This document shows, in pieces, positions 1-9,400 of a stretch of 64,000 nt of DNA; the first letter of the stretch is position 1; each line of letters opens with the position of its first letter. Location of the stretch: contig CAYLMV010000004.1 in NCBI GenBank assembly GCA_964384415.1, positions 1 to 64,000 on the forward strand, in the 5' to 3' direction. This DNA comes from JAGVPT01 sp964384415. GTDB taxonomy: Bacteria > Bacteroidota > Ignavibacteria > UBA10030 > UBA8401. The notes under the pieces are model-generated. The model was not told where the DNA came from and did not search any database. It saw only the letters and a list, made by a program, of their open reading frames with translations. A program made the position numbers and the translations under genes.

Positions 1-5
1 ACGGA

Positions 6-49
6 GTTTCATAAGTTTGCGCTCCCAACGGGACGTTGGGAGCGAGGTA
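6..49. repeat. 44-bp direct repeat, copy A, with 10-bp stem hairpin
   Basis: This 44-bp unit recurs at 160-203 with only a few mismatches. It contains a perfect 10-bp stem (21-30 pairing with 34-43) around a GGA loop. No gene is associated with it. Together with the hairpin at 87-130 it looks like a palindromic intergenic repeat (REP-like) cluster rather than a terminator, because no T-tract follows the stem. Confidence 0.7.
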
Positions 50-86
50 TGAAGAGTCAGTATCTGGAGAGCACCGTTTGCCTCTT

Positions 87-130
87 GTTCCCAAACTCTC
101 CCGCTTCCGCGGGACAAGTTGTTTGGGAAC
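87..130. repeat. Two-tier palindrome between the direct repeats
   Basis: The outer arms GTTCCCAAAC (87-96) and GTTTGGGAAC (121-130) are perfect inverted repeats. Inside them TCCCGC (99-104) pairs with GCGGGA (109-114). The outer motif resembles the 'GTTCCCAA...TTGGGAAC' intergenic repeats that recur in many bacterial genomes; that comparison is from memory. Confidence 0.65.
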
Positions 131-159
131 GCAAGTTCAACACGGCTTGATGAATCGAA

Positions 160-203
160 GTTTCGTAGGTTTGCACTCCCAACGGGACATTGGGAGCGAG
201 GTA
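160..203. repeat. 44-bp direct repeat, copy B
   Basis: This is the second copy of the unit at 6-49, spaced 154 bp away. The stem is shortened to CTCCCAA (176-182) and TTGGGAG (190-196) by a G-to-A change. From here to the promoter at 464 I see no gene; open frames crossing this area simply read through the palindromes. Confidence 0.7.
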
Positions 204-463
204 GAGCAAATCAATACAGAAGTTTGGATAGGAGTCTGTGGATGAGTTGATATCTGATCGATTCCGACGTAGCAACCATCTCATTTTTCCCTCTCGCCGC
301 CTCATGCAATGCAAAACCGCGGGAGAATTGTCTGAAGCGGGATGAAACAAATGAGTTTTCGGGAGTGGATTAGAGATATTTATGCAAAAATACCACAAAA
401 ATGGTAAAAAAACAGCGCATTCTAACCAAATGCAAAAAACTTGAACAGAAGGTGAAAAATTCC

Positions 464-492
464 TTGACAAAAAAAAGAATTAATGCTATCAT
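464..492 (+). promoter_or_regulatory. sigma70-type promoter of the LacI-family gene
   Basis: TTGACA at 464-469 is followed, after exactly 17 bp of A-rich spacer, by TATCAT at 487-492. Transcription would begin near 499, giving a leader of about 115 nt that contains both operator palindromes before the start codon at 615. Confidence 0.7.
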
Positions 493-549
493 TCCAAAAG
501 AGAGGAGCTGACGCGAACAGTGAATATGTTCGTTTTTTTTGTCCACAGC

Positions 550-567
550 AATGTAAACGTTTACATT
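550..567. promoter_or_regulatory. LacI-family operator O1
   Basis: AATGTAAACGTTTACATT is a perfect 18-bp palindrome with the central CG typical of LacI/GalR-family operators. It lies about 50 bp downstream of the inferred transcription start, between promoter and regulator gene, suggesting autoregulation by roadblock or looping. Confidence 0.85.
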
Positions 568-580
568 TTTTTTGCCGAAT

Positions 581-598
581 AATGTAAACGTTTACATT
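581..598. promoter_or_regulatory. LacI-family operator O2
   Basis: This is an exact second copy of the 18-bp palindrome at 550-567. The centre-to-centre distance is 31 bp, close to three helical turns, so two regulator dimers could sit on the same face of the DNA. It ends 16 bp before the ATG at 615. Confidence 0.85.
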
Positions 599-614
599 CC
601 ACTCCGGTCAACTA

Positions 615-1634
615 ATGCCAATTGTTACCATCAAAGATGTCGCAAAAGCAGCGAGCGTAAGCATCGCAACAGTCTCTCGTGTTTTTAACAACGCCGAGGT
701 TGTTGAAGAAGCTACAAGAGTTCGTGTGCAGGAAGCCTCCCAACGCCTCAATTATATTCCGAACGCTGTCGGCCGAAGTCTCAGCACACGCCGCACTGAT
801 GCGATAGGATTGCTCCTGCCGGATTTGTTCGGGGAATTCTTCTCCGAAGTACTTCGCGGCAGCGACCAGACAGCGCAGCAATCAGACTATCACCTTGTTG
901 TCTCCAGTTCGCACAATGGTCGGGCGGAAATCCGAGCCGCTTTGAGGATGATGAGGGGCCGCGTCGACGGCCTCGTGATCATGTCTCCTCATCTGGATGC
1001 CGAGACGCTCAATCGCAACCTTCCACAATCATTGCCGGTGGTCCTGCTCAACTGTTATGTCGACACGGACCGTTTCGATTCTCTCGCCGTCGACAACTAT
1101 GGCGGCGCGTACGCGATGACGCAGCATCTTCTCTCGCACGGACACAAGCACATCGCAATTCTCAAAGGCACGGACCGAAATTTTGATGCAGCAGAACGGT
1201 TGCGCGGGTTCAAAATGGCTGTTGCCAATCACGGCAGCGGCGGAGCGTGCTACGAAATAAACGGCAACTTCTCGGAAGCTGCCGGCTATGATTCGGTGAA
1301 AGAAATCCTTGCGCTCACTCCGCGGCCGACCGCCGTATTTGCATCCAACGATTCAATGGCCATTGGCGCGCTGAGCGCTCTACGCGATTCCGGACTGCAG
1401 GTGCCGAAGGATATCGCTCTTGCCGGATTCGATGACATCCCAATCGCTTCTTACATGACGCCAAGCCTCACGACGGTGCATGTCGGCATCCACGGTCTCG
1501 GCGTTCACGCCATTGAGACCGTCCTTCATGCCTTCAAGAACAAAAACGAACATCACAAACAACAAGTTCTTCTCTCCACAACACTGAGCTTACGAGGTTC
1601 ATGCGGATGTGACCAATCCAACAATATCAATTAA
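615..1634 (+). CDS. LacI/GalR-family transcriptional regulator
   Basis: This 339-aa protein has the full family layout. Residues 1-55 form the HTH ('TIKDVAKAASVSIATVSRVF') plus hinge ('NYIPNAVGRSL'). Residues about 60-335 form a periplasmic-binding-protein-like sugar sensor containing 'VFASNDSMAIGAL' and 'LAGFDDIPIASYMTPSLTTV', both typical of GalR/LacI cores. It is most likely the local repressor of the carbohydrate locus downstream, with autoregulation through the two operators at 550-598. The sugar effector cannot be read from sequence. I found no further perfect copy of the operator in front of the downstream genes, so either the locus is read through from this promoter or target sites are degenerate. 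Confidence 0.93.
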   Translation: MPIVTIKDVAKAASVSIATVSRVFNNAEVVEEATRVRVQEASQRLNYIPNAVGRSLSTRRTDAIGLLLPDLFGEFFSEVLRGSDQTAQQSDYHLVVSSSHNGRAEIRAALRMMRGRVDGLVIMSPHLDAETLNRNLPQSLPVVLLNCYVDTDRFDSLAVDNYGGAYAMTQHLLSHGHKHIAILKGTDRNFDAAERLRGFKMAVANHGSGGACYEINGNFSEAAGYDSVKEILALTPRPTAVFASNDSMAIGALSALRDSGLQVPKDIALAGFDDIPIASYMTPSLTTVHVGIHGLGVHAIETVLHAFKNKNEHHKQQVLLSTTLSLRGSCGCDQSNNIN

Positions 1635-1644
1635 TGAAGCGCAT

Positions 1645-1655
1645 AAGGAGGTGAT
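1645..1655 (+). other. Perfect anti-SD complement without an obvious gene
   Basis: AAGGAGGTGAT matches the complement of the usual 3' end of 16S rRNA over 11 bases. The only in-phase starts next to it overlap it (ATG at 1654, reading 13 codons to a TAG at 1693-1695). The nearest real gene begins at 1754 with its own Shine-Dalgarno sequence. It may be a ribosome standby site, a remnant of a lost gene, or the start of a very short leader peptide. Confidence 0.4.
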
Positions 1656-1753
1656 GTCATTCACGCTAGAAAGAATTGAAGTACTCGGGTTGTAGCGGCG
1701 GGAGGGCCAAGCGTTATATTTCTCAAATCCAATTACTCGAAAGGAGTAAGCAT

Positions 1754-3676
1754 ATGAAAAGCAAGCTACTACTTGTCGTCCTCTGCCTGTTCGTGGTGAC
1801 ATCATGGACCGCGCGCGGGCAGATGATCAAGCGGACTGATGTGACGTGGGCGCGAACAACGACCAACACGATCACGCTTGACGGCAAACTGACTGAGCCT
1901 GATTGGGCAAAAGCAGAATCGATTCAGGTTGTGTACGGCAAGGACAACGGTATGCCGGGTTCGGGCTGGAATACTGACGGATACGCCAAGAAGCCGACCG
2001 ATCCAATCCATGCGACGATTAAGTTCCTCGTTAACGGAGACAGTCTGTATGTCGCTGTTATCTGTCCGGACAGTTCTATCGGCGGCGGATTATGGCCGGG
2101 ACCGGCAAAGTTCGATGGCCTCTTGATTGATCTAAGAAACAAATCGGGAACGGACAGGCCAGTTCCTTCCGGCGAAATATTCTATGGCTGGGTTGCTGAA
2201 TCATGGGCGGATTCGAATACTGCTCATAAGGGCGCGTTGCCCGGCCTCTTTGGACAATACGGCGGCCCGAGAACAGATTCTGCAAACGGCGTTCCGAAAG
2301 GAAAGATCTGGGACGCAGTGACCTATGTGCAGGGAACGACGAACGACGATTCGGGCATCGATACGGCCTGGACGACTGAGTTCAAGTTCAACTTGAATTT
2401 CTTCGGGTACAAGGCCAAGCAAGCCGCCGGTGATATCGTCATGTTTAGCATCGGTTTCTTTGATGCCGACTGGCAGTGGTTCACTGGAGCAGACACCGTA
2501 AAGAATAGATTCAATATCAACAAAGCATGGGCTCAAGATCCGTGGGGCAACGCGAACAATAATAACCACATCAGGCTTTTTGTGAGGCCAGACGTTACTC
2601 CGAATTCAGGTGCAGTGCCCATCGTCGGACCCGATCTGGTAATTCCCGGCGCCGGCACCTACGCCGCTCCGAACTTCGATGGAAAGCTGGATGATCCGGT
2701 GTGGAGCAATGCGAATATCGGTACGTTGAAGCTGCAATACGGAAACAACACGTACCGGAATGCCTATCCCAACACCGCTCCATTCCGCAGCGGCCAATTC
2801 CAGCCGACAGTCAACAATACTCAGGCCGCCATCACGGATCCGAATGATGCCACAATTAAATACTTCTACAAAGCCGACACGCTGTATCTTGGATTTGACG
2901 TAAAAGATAAGGTCGTGCAATCGGTTCCATCCAACCTCGATCGTTGGGACGGCTTCCGAGTTACCCTCAACGCGCGCGATTCGGTCGACGGCGATAATGT
3001 TCAATTGGTCCGAAGGCTGACGTTCATTATTGACTCTGTCGGCAACGCGATGAGAATGGAAGACCTGACCACGCAGGGCGGTTGGGATTCTTTGGCACAG
3101 GCCGTCCAGGTGAAGACGTTTGTCAATGGAACAGTCGATACGATGGGAGCTACTCCTGACGTCGGCTACACGGCCGAAATGAAGATCAACCTTCGTAAAT
3201 TTGGATACCCGGCGGGCCGGGGCGACGGAGTGATCTTCCTAGGCGCTTGCATGTTCGACGGCGATTCTTACGGGTCGAGTTACACGTTGAGCTATGGATC
3301 CAGAGTCTGGTTCATGCGCGAAAATGCAGGAGTGGACGGAGCGGCATGGATGTGGATGGATCCGTCAACGGTCCTCACGCGCGTAGGAACCGAGAACTCT
3401 GCGGTGCCGAAAGAGTTCAAGCTCCTCGGCAACTATCCGAATCCATTCAATCCGAGCACAACGATCAAGTTCTCGTTGCCGCTGACAGTCGAAGTTACGC
3501 TCGAGGTTTACGATATTCTCGGGCGCATTGTCTACCTGCAGAATCTTGGAGTTCGCCAGCCAGGCATGCAGCAGGTGACGTTCGACGCCAGCCGGTTTGC
3601 GTCGGGTGTTTACACCTATCGACTGCGAACGGCAGCAAATCAATTTGTCGTTGGCAGGATGATGTTGCTGAAGTAA
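1754..3676 (+). CDS. Secreted two-domain CBM9/DOMON-like carbohydrate-binding protein with T9SS C-terminal domain
   Basis: This is a 640-aa exported protein. The ATG at 1754 is chosen because AAGGAGT lies just upstream and it opens a clean signal peptide ('MKSKLLLVVLCLFVVTSW', cleavage near 'ARG-Q'). Two similar units follow, each opening with the CBM9-like signature ('LDGKLTEPDWAKA' near residue 34 and 'FDGKLDDPVWSNA' near residue 306). The last 90 residues are a type IX secretion sorting domain ('LLGNYPNPFNPSTTIKFSL', ending 'RMMLLK'). It should therefore be displayed on or released from the cell surface. No catalytic domain is recognised, so it probably binds polysaccharide for the TonB receptor encoded next. 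The 120-bp gap after the regulator gene is compatible with co-transcription. Confidence 0.8.
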   Translation: MKSKLLLVVLCLFVVTSWTARGQMIKRTDVTWARTTTNTITLDGKLTEPDWAKAESIQVVYGKDNGMPGSGWNTDGYAKKPTDPIHATIKFLVNGDSLYVAVICPDSSIGGGLWPGPAKFDGLLIDLRNKSGTDRPVPSGEIFYGWVAESWADSNTAHKGALPGLFGQYGGPRTDSANGVPKGKIWDAVTYVQGTTNDDSGIDTAWTTEFKFNLNFFGYKAKQAAGDIVMFSIGFFDADWQWFTGADTVKNRFNINKAWAQDPWGNANNNNHIRLFVRPDVTPNSGAVPIVGPDLVIPGAGTYAAPNFDGKLDDPVWSNANIGTLKLQYGNNTYRNAYPNTAPFRSGQFQPTVNNTQAAITDPNDATIKYFYKADTLYLGFDVKDKVVQSVPSNLDRWDGFRVTLNARDSVDGDNVQLVRRLTFIIDSVGNAMRMEDLTTQGGWDSLAQAVQVKTFVNGTVDTMGATPDVGYTAEMKINLRKFGYPAGRGDGVIFLGACMFDGDSYGSSYTLSYGSRVWFMRENAGVDGAAWMWMDPSTVLTRVGTENSAVPKEFKLLGNYPNPFNPSTTIKFSLPLTVEVTLEVYDILGRIVYLQNLGVRQPGMQQVTFDASRFASGVYTYRLRTAANQFVVGRMMLLK

Positions 3677-3687
3677 TATGACAGTCG

Positions 3688-3715
3688 GCGTGTCCCGGCG
3701 AAAGCCGGGGCACGC
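3688..3715. terminator. GAAA-loop hairpin between CBM9-like gene and TonB receptor
   Basis: An 11-bp stem (3689-3699 with 3704-3714, one G-T pair) is closed by a GAAA tetraloop; a G-C pair extends it to 3688-3715. There is no T-run, so it may act as an mRNA stability element or attenuator rather than a strong terminator. Confidence 0.55.
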
Positions 3716-3781
3716 TGATGTTGTCTATCTCCTTCATCGCAGTTTCTGTGTCCTTCACTCCTTCCACACGGAAAGTGTCCT

Positions 3782-6460
3782 ATGACAAAACTTCTATTCC
3801 CTGCCCGTTGCCGATTTGCGTTCTCACTCATTATTCTTCTCTTAACATATTCTGCTCTGCTCACAGCGGGGACCACGGGAAGATTATCCGGCAAGGTTGT
3901 TGACAGGAGCGGACAGCCGCTCACAGGTGTGAATGTTATCATCGCCGGTACCAAATTTGGCGCGGCTTCAGACCTGGACGGCTATTATTCGATCATTAAC
4001 ATCCCCCCGAGAAACTATGAAATTCAGTTCCGCTCCATCGGTTACCGCCCCCTGACAGTGAAGCAGGTTGAGATAGAGGCGGACAACAACACGAAGCGCG
4101 ATGTTGTTCTCGATGAAGAAGCAGTGACGACGGACGCCGTTATTGTGACGGCAGAAAAACCTGTCGTCCAGGTGAATCTCACAAGCACCATCGCAACCGT
4201 CAACGATCGGGAAATTAAAGCTTTGCCTGTACAAGAGCTCCAGGATATCGTGAATCTCCAGGCAGGAGTTGTCGATGGACATTTTCGCGGAGGACGGGAC
4301 GGCGAGGTGCAGTACCAGGTGAACGGCGTTTCCATCAACAATGCATACGACAACAAGTCGAGCATCAAAATCGACCGCTCTATTATTCAGGAAGTGCAGG
4401 TCATCACGGGCACGTTCGATGCGGAATATGGTCAAGCGATGAGCGGCGTCGTCAACACGGTGCTGAAGACCGGGAGCGAACATTTTGAGTGGAACGCGGA
4501 AGTCTACGACGGCGATTTTGTCTATGGCAGCGGCGGACCACGGGGGCTTGAGTACAAATCACATCCTTTTTCGACGGAAAATTTTCAGGCCAGTGTCAGC
4601 GGCCCCACGGGCATCCCACAGACGTATTTCCTTGTCAACGGACGCCGGTATGTTTTCGACGACTATTATTACGGCACGCGCCTCTTTCTGCCGACGGATT
4701 CATCCGATGTCGCAAACAGAGTGGTGCGGCCGACCGGTGACGGAAAAGAGGTTCCACTCGGCTACACGCGCGAATGGTCCGGCCTTGTGAAGGTGACGAA
4801 TAAATCGATTTCAGGAGTCGAACTGAGCTATCAGGCGCTGTTCGATTTCAATGATGGACCTGGAGCGGCTAGTGTGTCTGCTTTTCAGTGGAGACTTGAT
4901 CCTGACGGGATGAGAAAACAAACGACAACGTCGTACATCCATGGTCTTGATCTCACGCAGGTGCTTTCTAATTCCACCTATTACACGCTCAGCCTCCATC
5001 AGAACTACTTCGATTACACCGATTGGGCATACGACAATTTCTACGATCCCCGTTACGACGCGGCGTCCACTCCGATCAGCATGTCTGCGTACGCCTACGA
5101 TGCGATCATTCAGGGGGTGGATTTCGGGCGATTCCGGCAGAAGACAAACACGTACATCGGCAAGTTTTCGCTTCTGAGCCAGGTGACGAGAGAGCATCAA
5201 ATTAAGATCGGCGGAGAATTCCAGTATTCTGATCTGCAGTTTGGTACGGCGGGAACGCTGGTCTATCTGCAGCAAAACGGCGTCAATACACTCATGCGCT
5301 ACGTCGATTTACCTCCCGACTATCCAGGCGTGCAGTATCACAAACCCGTTTCGGGGGCCATGTATGCTCAGGATCTCGTCGAGTGGAATGACCTGACGAT
5401 CCATGCGGGTGTGCGTTTCGAATATTTCGACTCGCGTTCGACACTTCCGAGCGATCCGGCGAATCCGGCGAACGCGATTTCCGGCGCTCCGGAATCCTAT
5501 CCGCAAAGGACCTCGGTGAAGAATTCGCTCGCACCGAGGCTCGGCGTGTCGTATCCCATAACGAGTACTTCGGGGATCTTTTTCTCGTATGGACACTTTT
5601 ACCAGCTGCCCCCTCTGCGGGATATTTTCAACAACTCGAATTACGACGTGCTTGCCCGCATCCAGGCGGGAACTTCGAACTACGGAGTGTTAGGCAATCC
5701 CGATGTAAAACCCGAGCGAACGATCCACTATGAGTTTGGATACAAGAATGCCATTTCCGACGTCCTTGGATTTTCCGCAAACGTCTTTTACAAGGATATT
5801 CGCGACTTGCTGGGGGTAGAATTCATCAACACCTACAACGATGCGTTATATGCACGCATGACGAATGTCGACTTTGGCAATGTTACGGGGTTCACGCTTT
5901 CATTCACTCAGCGCCACATCGGCCATATAAGTTCGAGTTTGGATTATACATGGCAGACGGCTCAAGGAAACTCCAGCGATCCCGCTGAAACGGCAAACCT
6001 GGCTCAGGCGGGGAGAGACTCGCGGCCGCGCCAGGTACCCTTCAACTGGGATCAGCGAAACACGCTGAATGCAAGCGTTCAGTATTCTCAGGCGGATGAT
6101 TATTCGGTCAGCGCTATCCTGAAATTCGGGAGCGGACTTCCGTACACGCCTGCGATCGGTTCGGGGTTCGGCTCGCAGATCGAAACGAATTCGGGGACTG
6201 CTCCGGCCGGATTGGTTGTCGATGTGCGTGCTGAGAAAGAGTTTGAGCTGGGCGGGCTCGGCATGAGCGCGTTCGTGCGCGTCTTCAACCTCTTCAACAC
6301 GACGTATTTCAACGGCTCGGTCTTTCAGACGACCGGCAGTCCCGATTATTCGCTCGCCGCAACCGCCGACAGGGACATGCTTGCCAACCCGTTGCGATAT
6401 TACGCCCCGAGAAAAATTGAGATTGGCATTTCGTTGTCTCAACTTGCGTCCGCAATGTAA
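3782..6460 (+). CDS. TonB-dependent outer-membrane receptor (no SusD partner)
   Basis: This is an 892-aa receptor. A signal peptide (about residues 1-30) is followed by a carboxypeptidase-regulatory-like beta-sandwich (about 34-115, 'GKVVDRSGQPLTGVNVIIAG'). Then comes a plug domain (about 120-235, with 'VQYQVNGVSINNAYDNKS' and 'FDAEYGQAMSGVVNTVLKTG') and a long beta-barrel ending 'YYAPRKIEIGISLSQL'. It should import oligosaccharides into the periplasm using TonB energy. No SusD homologue is encoded next to it; instead the neighbours are a CBM9-like surface protein and a 1097-residue surface protein. The start has only a weak purine stretch (GGAAAG). Substrate is inferred from the locus, not from the receptor itself. 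Confidence 0.88.
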   Translation: MTKLLFPARCRFAFSLIILLLTYSALLTAGTTGRLSGKVVDRSGQPLTGVNVIIAGTKFGAASDLDGYYSIINIPPRNYEIQFRSIGYRPLTVKQVEIEADNNTKRDVVLDEEAVTTDAVIVTAEKPVVQVNLTSTIATVNDREIKALPVQELQDIVNLQAGVVDGHFRGGRDGEVQYQVNGVSINNAYDNKSSIKIDRSIIQEVQVITGTFDAEYGQAMSGVVNTVLKTGSEHFEWNAEVYDGDFVYGSGGPRGLEYKSHPFSTENFQASVSGPTGIPQTYFLVNGRRYVFDDYYYGTRLFLPTDSSDVANRVVRPTGDGKEVPLGYTREWSGLVKVTNKSISGVELSYQALFDFNDGPGAASVSAFQWRLDPDGMRKQTTTSYIHGLDLTQVLSNSTYYTLSLHQNYFDYTDWAYDNFYDPRYDAASTPISMSAYAYDAIIQGVDFGRFRQKTNTYIGKFSLLSQVTREHQIKIGGEFQYSDLQFGTAGTLVYLQQNGVNTLMRYVDLPPDYPGVQYHKPVSGAMYAQDLVEWNDLTIHAGVRFEYFDSRSTLPSDPANPANAISGAPESYPQRTSVKNSLAPRLGVSYPITSTSGIFFSYGHFYQLPPLRDIFNNSNYDVLARIQAGTSNYGVLGNPDVKPERTIHYEFGYKNAISDVLGFSANVFYKDIRDLLGVEFINTYNDALYARMTNVDFGNVTGFTLSFTQRHIGHISSSLDYTWQTAQGNSSDPAETANLAQAGRDSRPRQVPFNWDQRNTLNASVQYSQADDYSVSAILKFGSGLPYTPAIGSGFGSQIETNSGTAPAGLVVDVRAEKEFELGGLGMSAFVRVFNLFNTTYFNGSVFQTTGSPDYSLAATADRDMLANPLRYYAPRKIEIGISLSQLASAM

Positions 6461-6479
6461 CCTAGGGAGAGCTTCTTAT

Positions 6480-9400
6480 ATGAGAAAATACGGTCTCGTT
6501 CTCTTTATTCTCTTCTTCATGTCGCCAAGTCTGCTCCATTCGCAGCTCCTTCCGGTTGTGCCATCGGACCAGCGCGGTACTTCGGACGCGGAGCGTATGG
6601 GGACGCACGATGCCAACAATATTGCGACGAGGTTCTGGAATTACGGCATGGTCGGCGATTTCTATTCCATAGATCCCGCAAATGTCAACCTGGCGGAATT
6701 CCATTCCGTCGAAGTTGGCGGTACAGGAATGAACTACAGCGACGGGATCACGCCGTTTGTCCTCGCGAAAGTCAAGCAGAACTCCGGCTCCACCGCGTAC
6801 ATCATGGAAACTGGTTACCGGGAAGGGCAGGGTACGAGCGTGGTGTTCAACCGGATTATGCGTTTTGAGCCCCGACCGGGATATTTCCAGAAGGACCCAG
6901 GTATCAACACATTGCGATCTGTTGCCATCAGCAGTGAGCCGAAGACATGGCCGCCCACATGGCCGGACAAGGATGCATCATGGAATGGACGTTGGAACGG
7001 GTATTTCGGAACATCGACCGCGTTTGCGCCGGATCAGGAAAGTTATACCGTTATGGATGATCAGTTTTACGATTCGTGGGATTACACTCCCGATAACAGG
7101 GATGCAACGCGGCATGGGTTAGGTATGAAGATCGCCGTACGTGGTTTTCAATGGGCTACGCCTCAGGCGGGCGATGTGATCTTTTGGCATTACGATGTGA
7201 CGAACGAAAGCACCACCGATTATCCGCAGAGCGGGAGCCCTGAGAACATCATCTTCGGCTTATACATGGACTCCGGCGTAGGCGGCTCGGCGCAAGGCTG
7301 CGATCCGGTTCCCGAATCGGACGACGACAACGCTTTCTTTAATCGCACAAATTCACTGGGACTGAACCTGGTCTACACGTGGGATACGTACGGCCACGGC
7401 GTCGACCTTGTCAGCAAATGCAGCAGAACAGGATACCTGGGATATGCATACCTCGAGACTCCGGGAAAGTCGTTAGACGGGATCGATAATGACGGCGACG
7501 GCATTATTGATGAGAGCAGATCCAGCGGTCCGGGTCAGAAAATTGTCGGGCAGCAGAATATCATTGCCTATCTTCAATCACACCCCGAAAAATACAACCT
7601 CAGCGCGTTCGAGGCTTACTACGGCAAGATCACCGACCGGCCGGCGTATAAGGCGGGCGTGTGGTGGACCGGAGATGAGGATATGGACTGGGTTGCCTCT
7701 CTGAATGATTTTGGACAGGACGGCGAACCGAATACTCACGACATCGGTGAAGGCGACGGAATTCCGACCGAGGGAGAACAGAATTTTGACGGCACTGATC
7801 TGCATGAATCCGATCAAATAGGTCTGACGGGTTTCAGAATGTGGAAGATCGGTTCCACGCAGGGACTGCCGACCGACGGCGGGATAACGTTTTATGACAA
7901 CGGGAAACAAAATTATCCGCAGCTCTTTTATAATTTCTTCACCAACTCCTCGCCTTTGGCCCGGTTCGATACTGCGGTCGCCAACAATTATAATGTAGGC
8001 TTCCTGTTTGCGTCAGGCCCGTTCACGCTGAAAGCAGGAACACAGGAACGTTTCAGCCTTGCCCTGGCGTTCGGGTGGGACTTGAATGAGTTGATCAACA
8101 CGACAAAAGTAGTGCAGGCGATCTACAACGGAAATTACAAGTTCGCCACTCCGCCTCCCGTACCGACATTGTCTGCCGAAGCAGGCGACGGTTATGTTCA
8201 ACTTCGCTGGGACGATGTGGCGGAGCATTCCACGGATCCCACGACAGGGATCAACGATTTCGAAGGCTACAAGGTTTACCGTTCGACCGACTACCAATTC
8301 AAAGATGTCAACACCGTCATCTCCGCGCGCGGCATATCGCAGACGAGCAATGGAAATCCGATGGCGCAGTTCGACCTGAAGGATGGAATCGACGGGTACT
8401 CGACCCAAGTGGTCAATGGACTGGCGTTCTATTTGGGGACCGAGACAGGACTCCAACATTCATTCCGCGATACCACAGTGGTTGACGGTCAACAATATTT
8501 CTACGCAGTTACCTCGTATGATTTCGGCGCCACGATAATTCAGGGACTCTCAGGGGAGGCATTTACATTCTATCCCGCAGAGAATTCAATTTCGGTGTCG
8601 CGGACGCTTCTCGGGGGAATAAGTCTTCCGAAGAACGTCGTCGCTGTTCGCCCGAATCCAAGAGTGCTTGGATATCAACCGGCCGGGACGTCGGCCATCA
8701 CGAAAATATCGGGGACCGGAATAGGAACCGTATCGGTGAAGGTGCTCTCCTCATCCCTTGTTCCCGCCGATCATATCATGAAGATTACCTTTAATACCAG
8801 TCCCGACAGCGTGCATCCTCTATCGTACAATTTAATAGACAGCACGGACGGCGATAAGGTAATTTTCAGCACCGGGAACGATTTTGACGCCTTGGGGAAT
8901 GGAATCTCGGGCCTGGGAATTCAACCCGTCGTAAAGACCCTGCAAACGTACCAGGTCGACACGGCGCACACGGGTTTTGCTTTTGGAAGCCCGACGAATG
9001 CTCAACTCGATATAGGGTACATGGGAACATGGCCAGTCAACTTCAAGAGAACTGGCTTTCCAAATAGTTTCACTATCACGTTTGCCGATTCGACGATAGA
9101 TACGACGTATTCGGAACATTGGTACGATCCGATTATTCCGGTCAAATTCACCATCATCGCACATACGGAGAACGGAGATAAAAAACTGAAGTTCACGTTC
9201 TTTGACAGCAATAACGATTCAACGCTGAGCTATTCCAGCAATGCTGAGGAAATCGATATCCTCACGGGTGATGATTCGGTCGCTGCAGACCAGCGACTCA
9301 CGTGGAGAGTGAGACTCAAGAACGCGACCGCCAGCACAAAGACTCCGGGCAAGGGAGATGTCTATGAATTCAAGACGATTCTTCCTTTCAGCTGGAATGA

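Noticed and set aside
57..470. Open frame of 137 codons on the minus strand
   Set aside because: It reads through both direct repeats and the palindrome, has no ribosome site and an unnatural composition.
1676..1753. N-terminal extension of the CBM9-like gene from a TTG
   Set aside because: It adds 26 residues before a clean signal peptide; the ATG at 1754 has its own AAGGAGT site.
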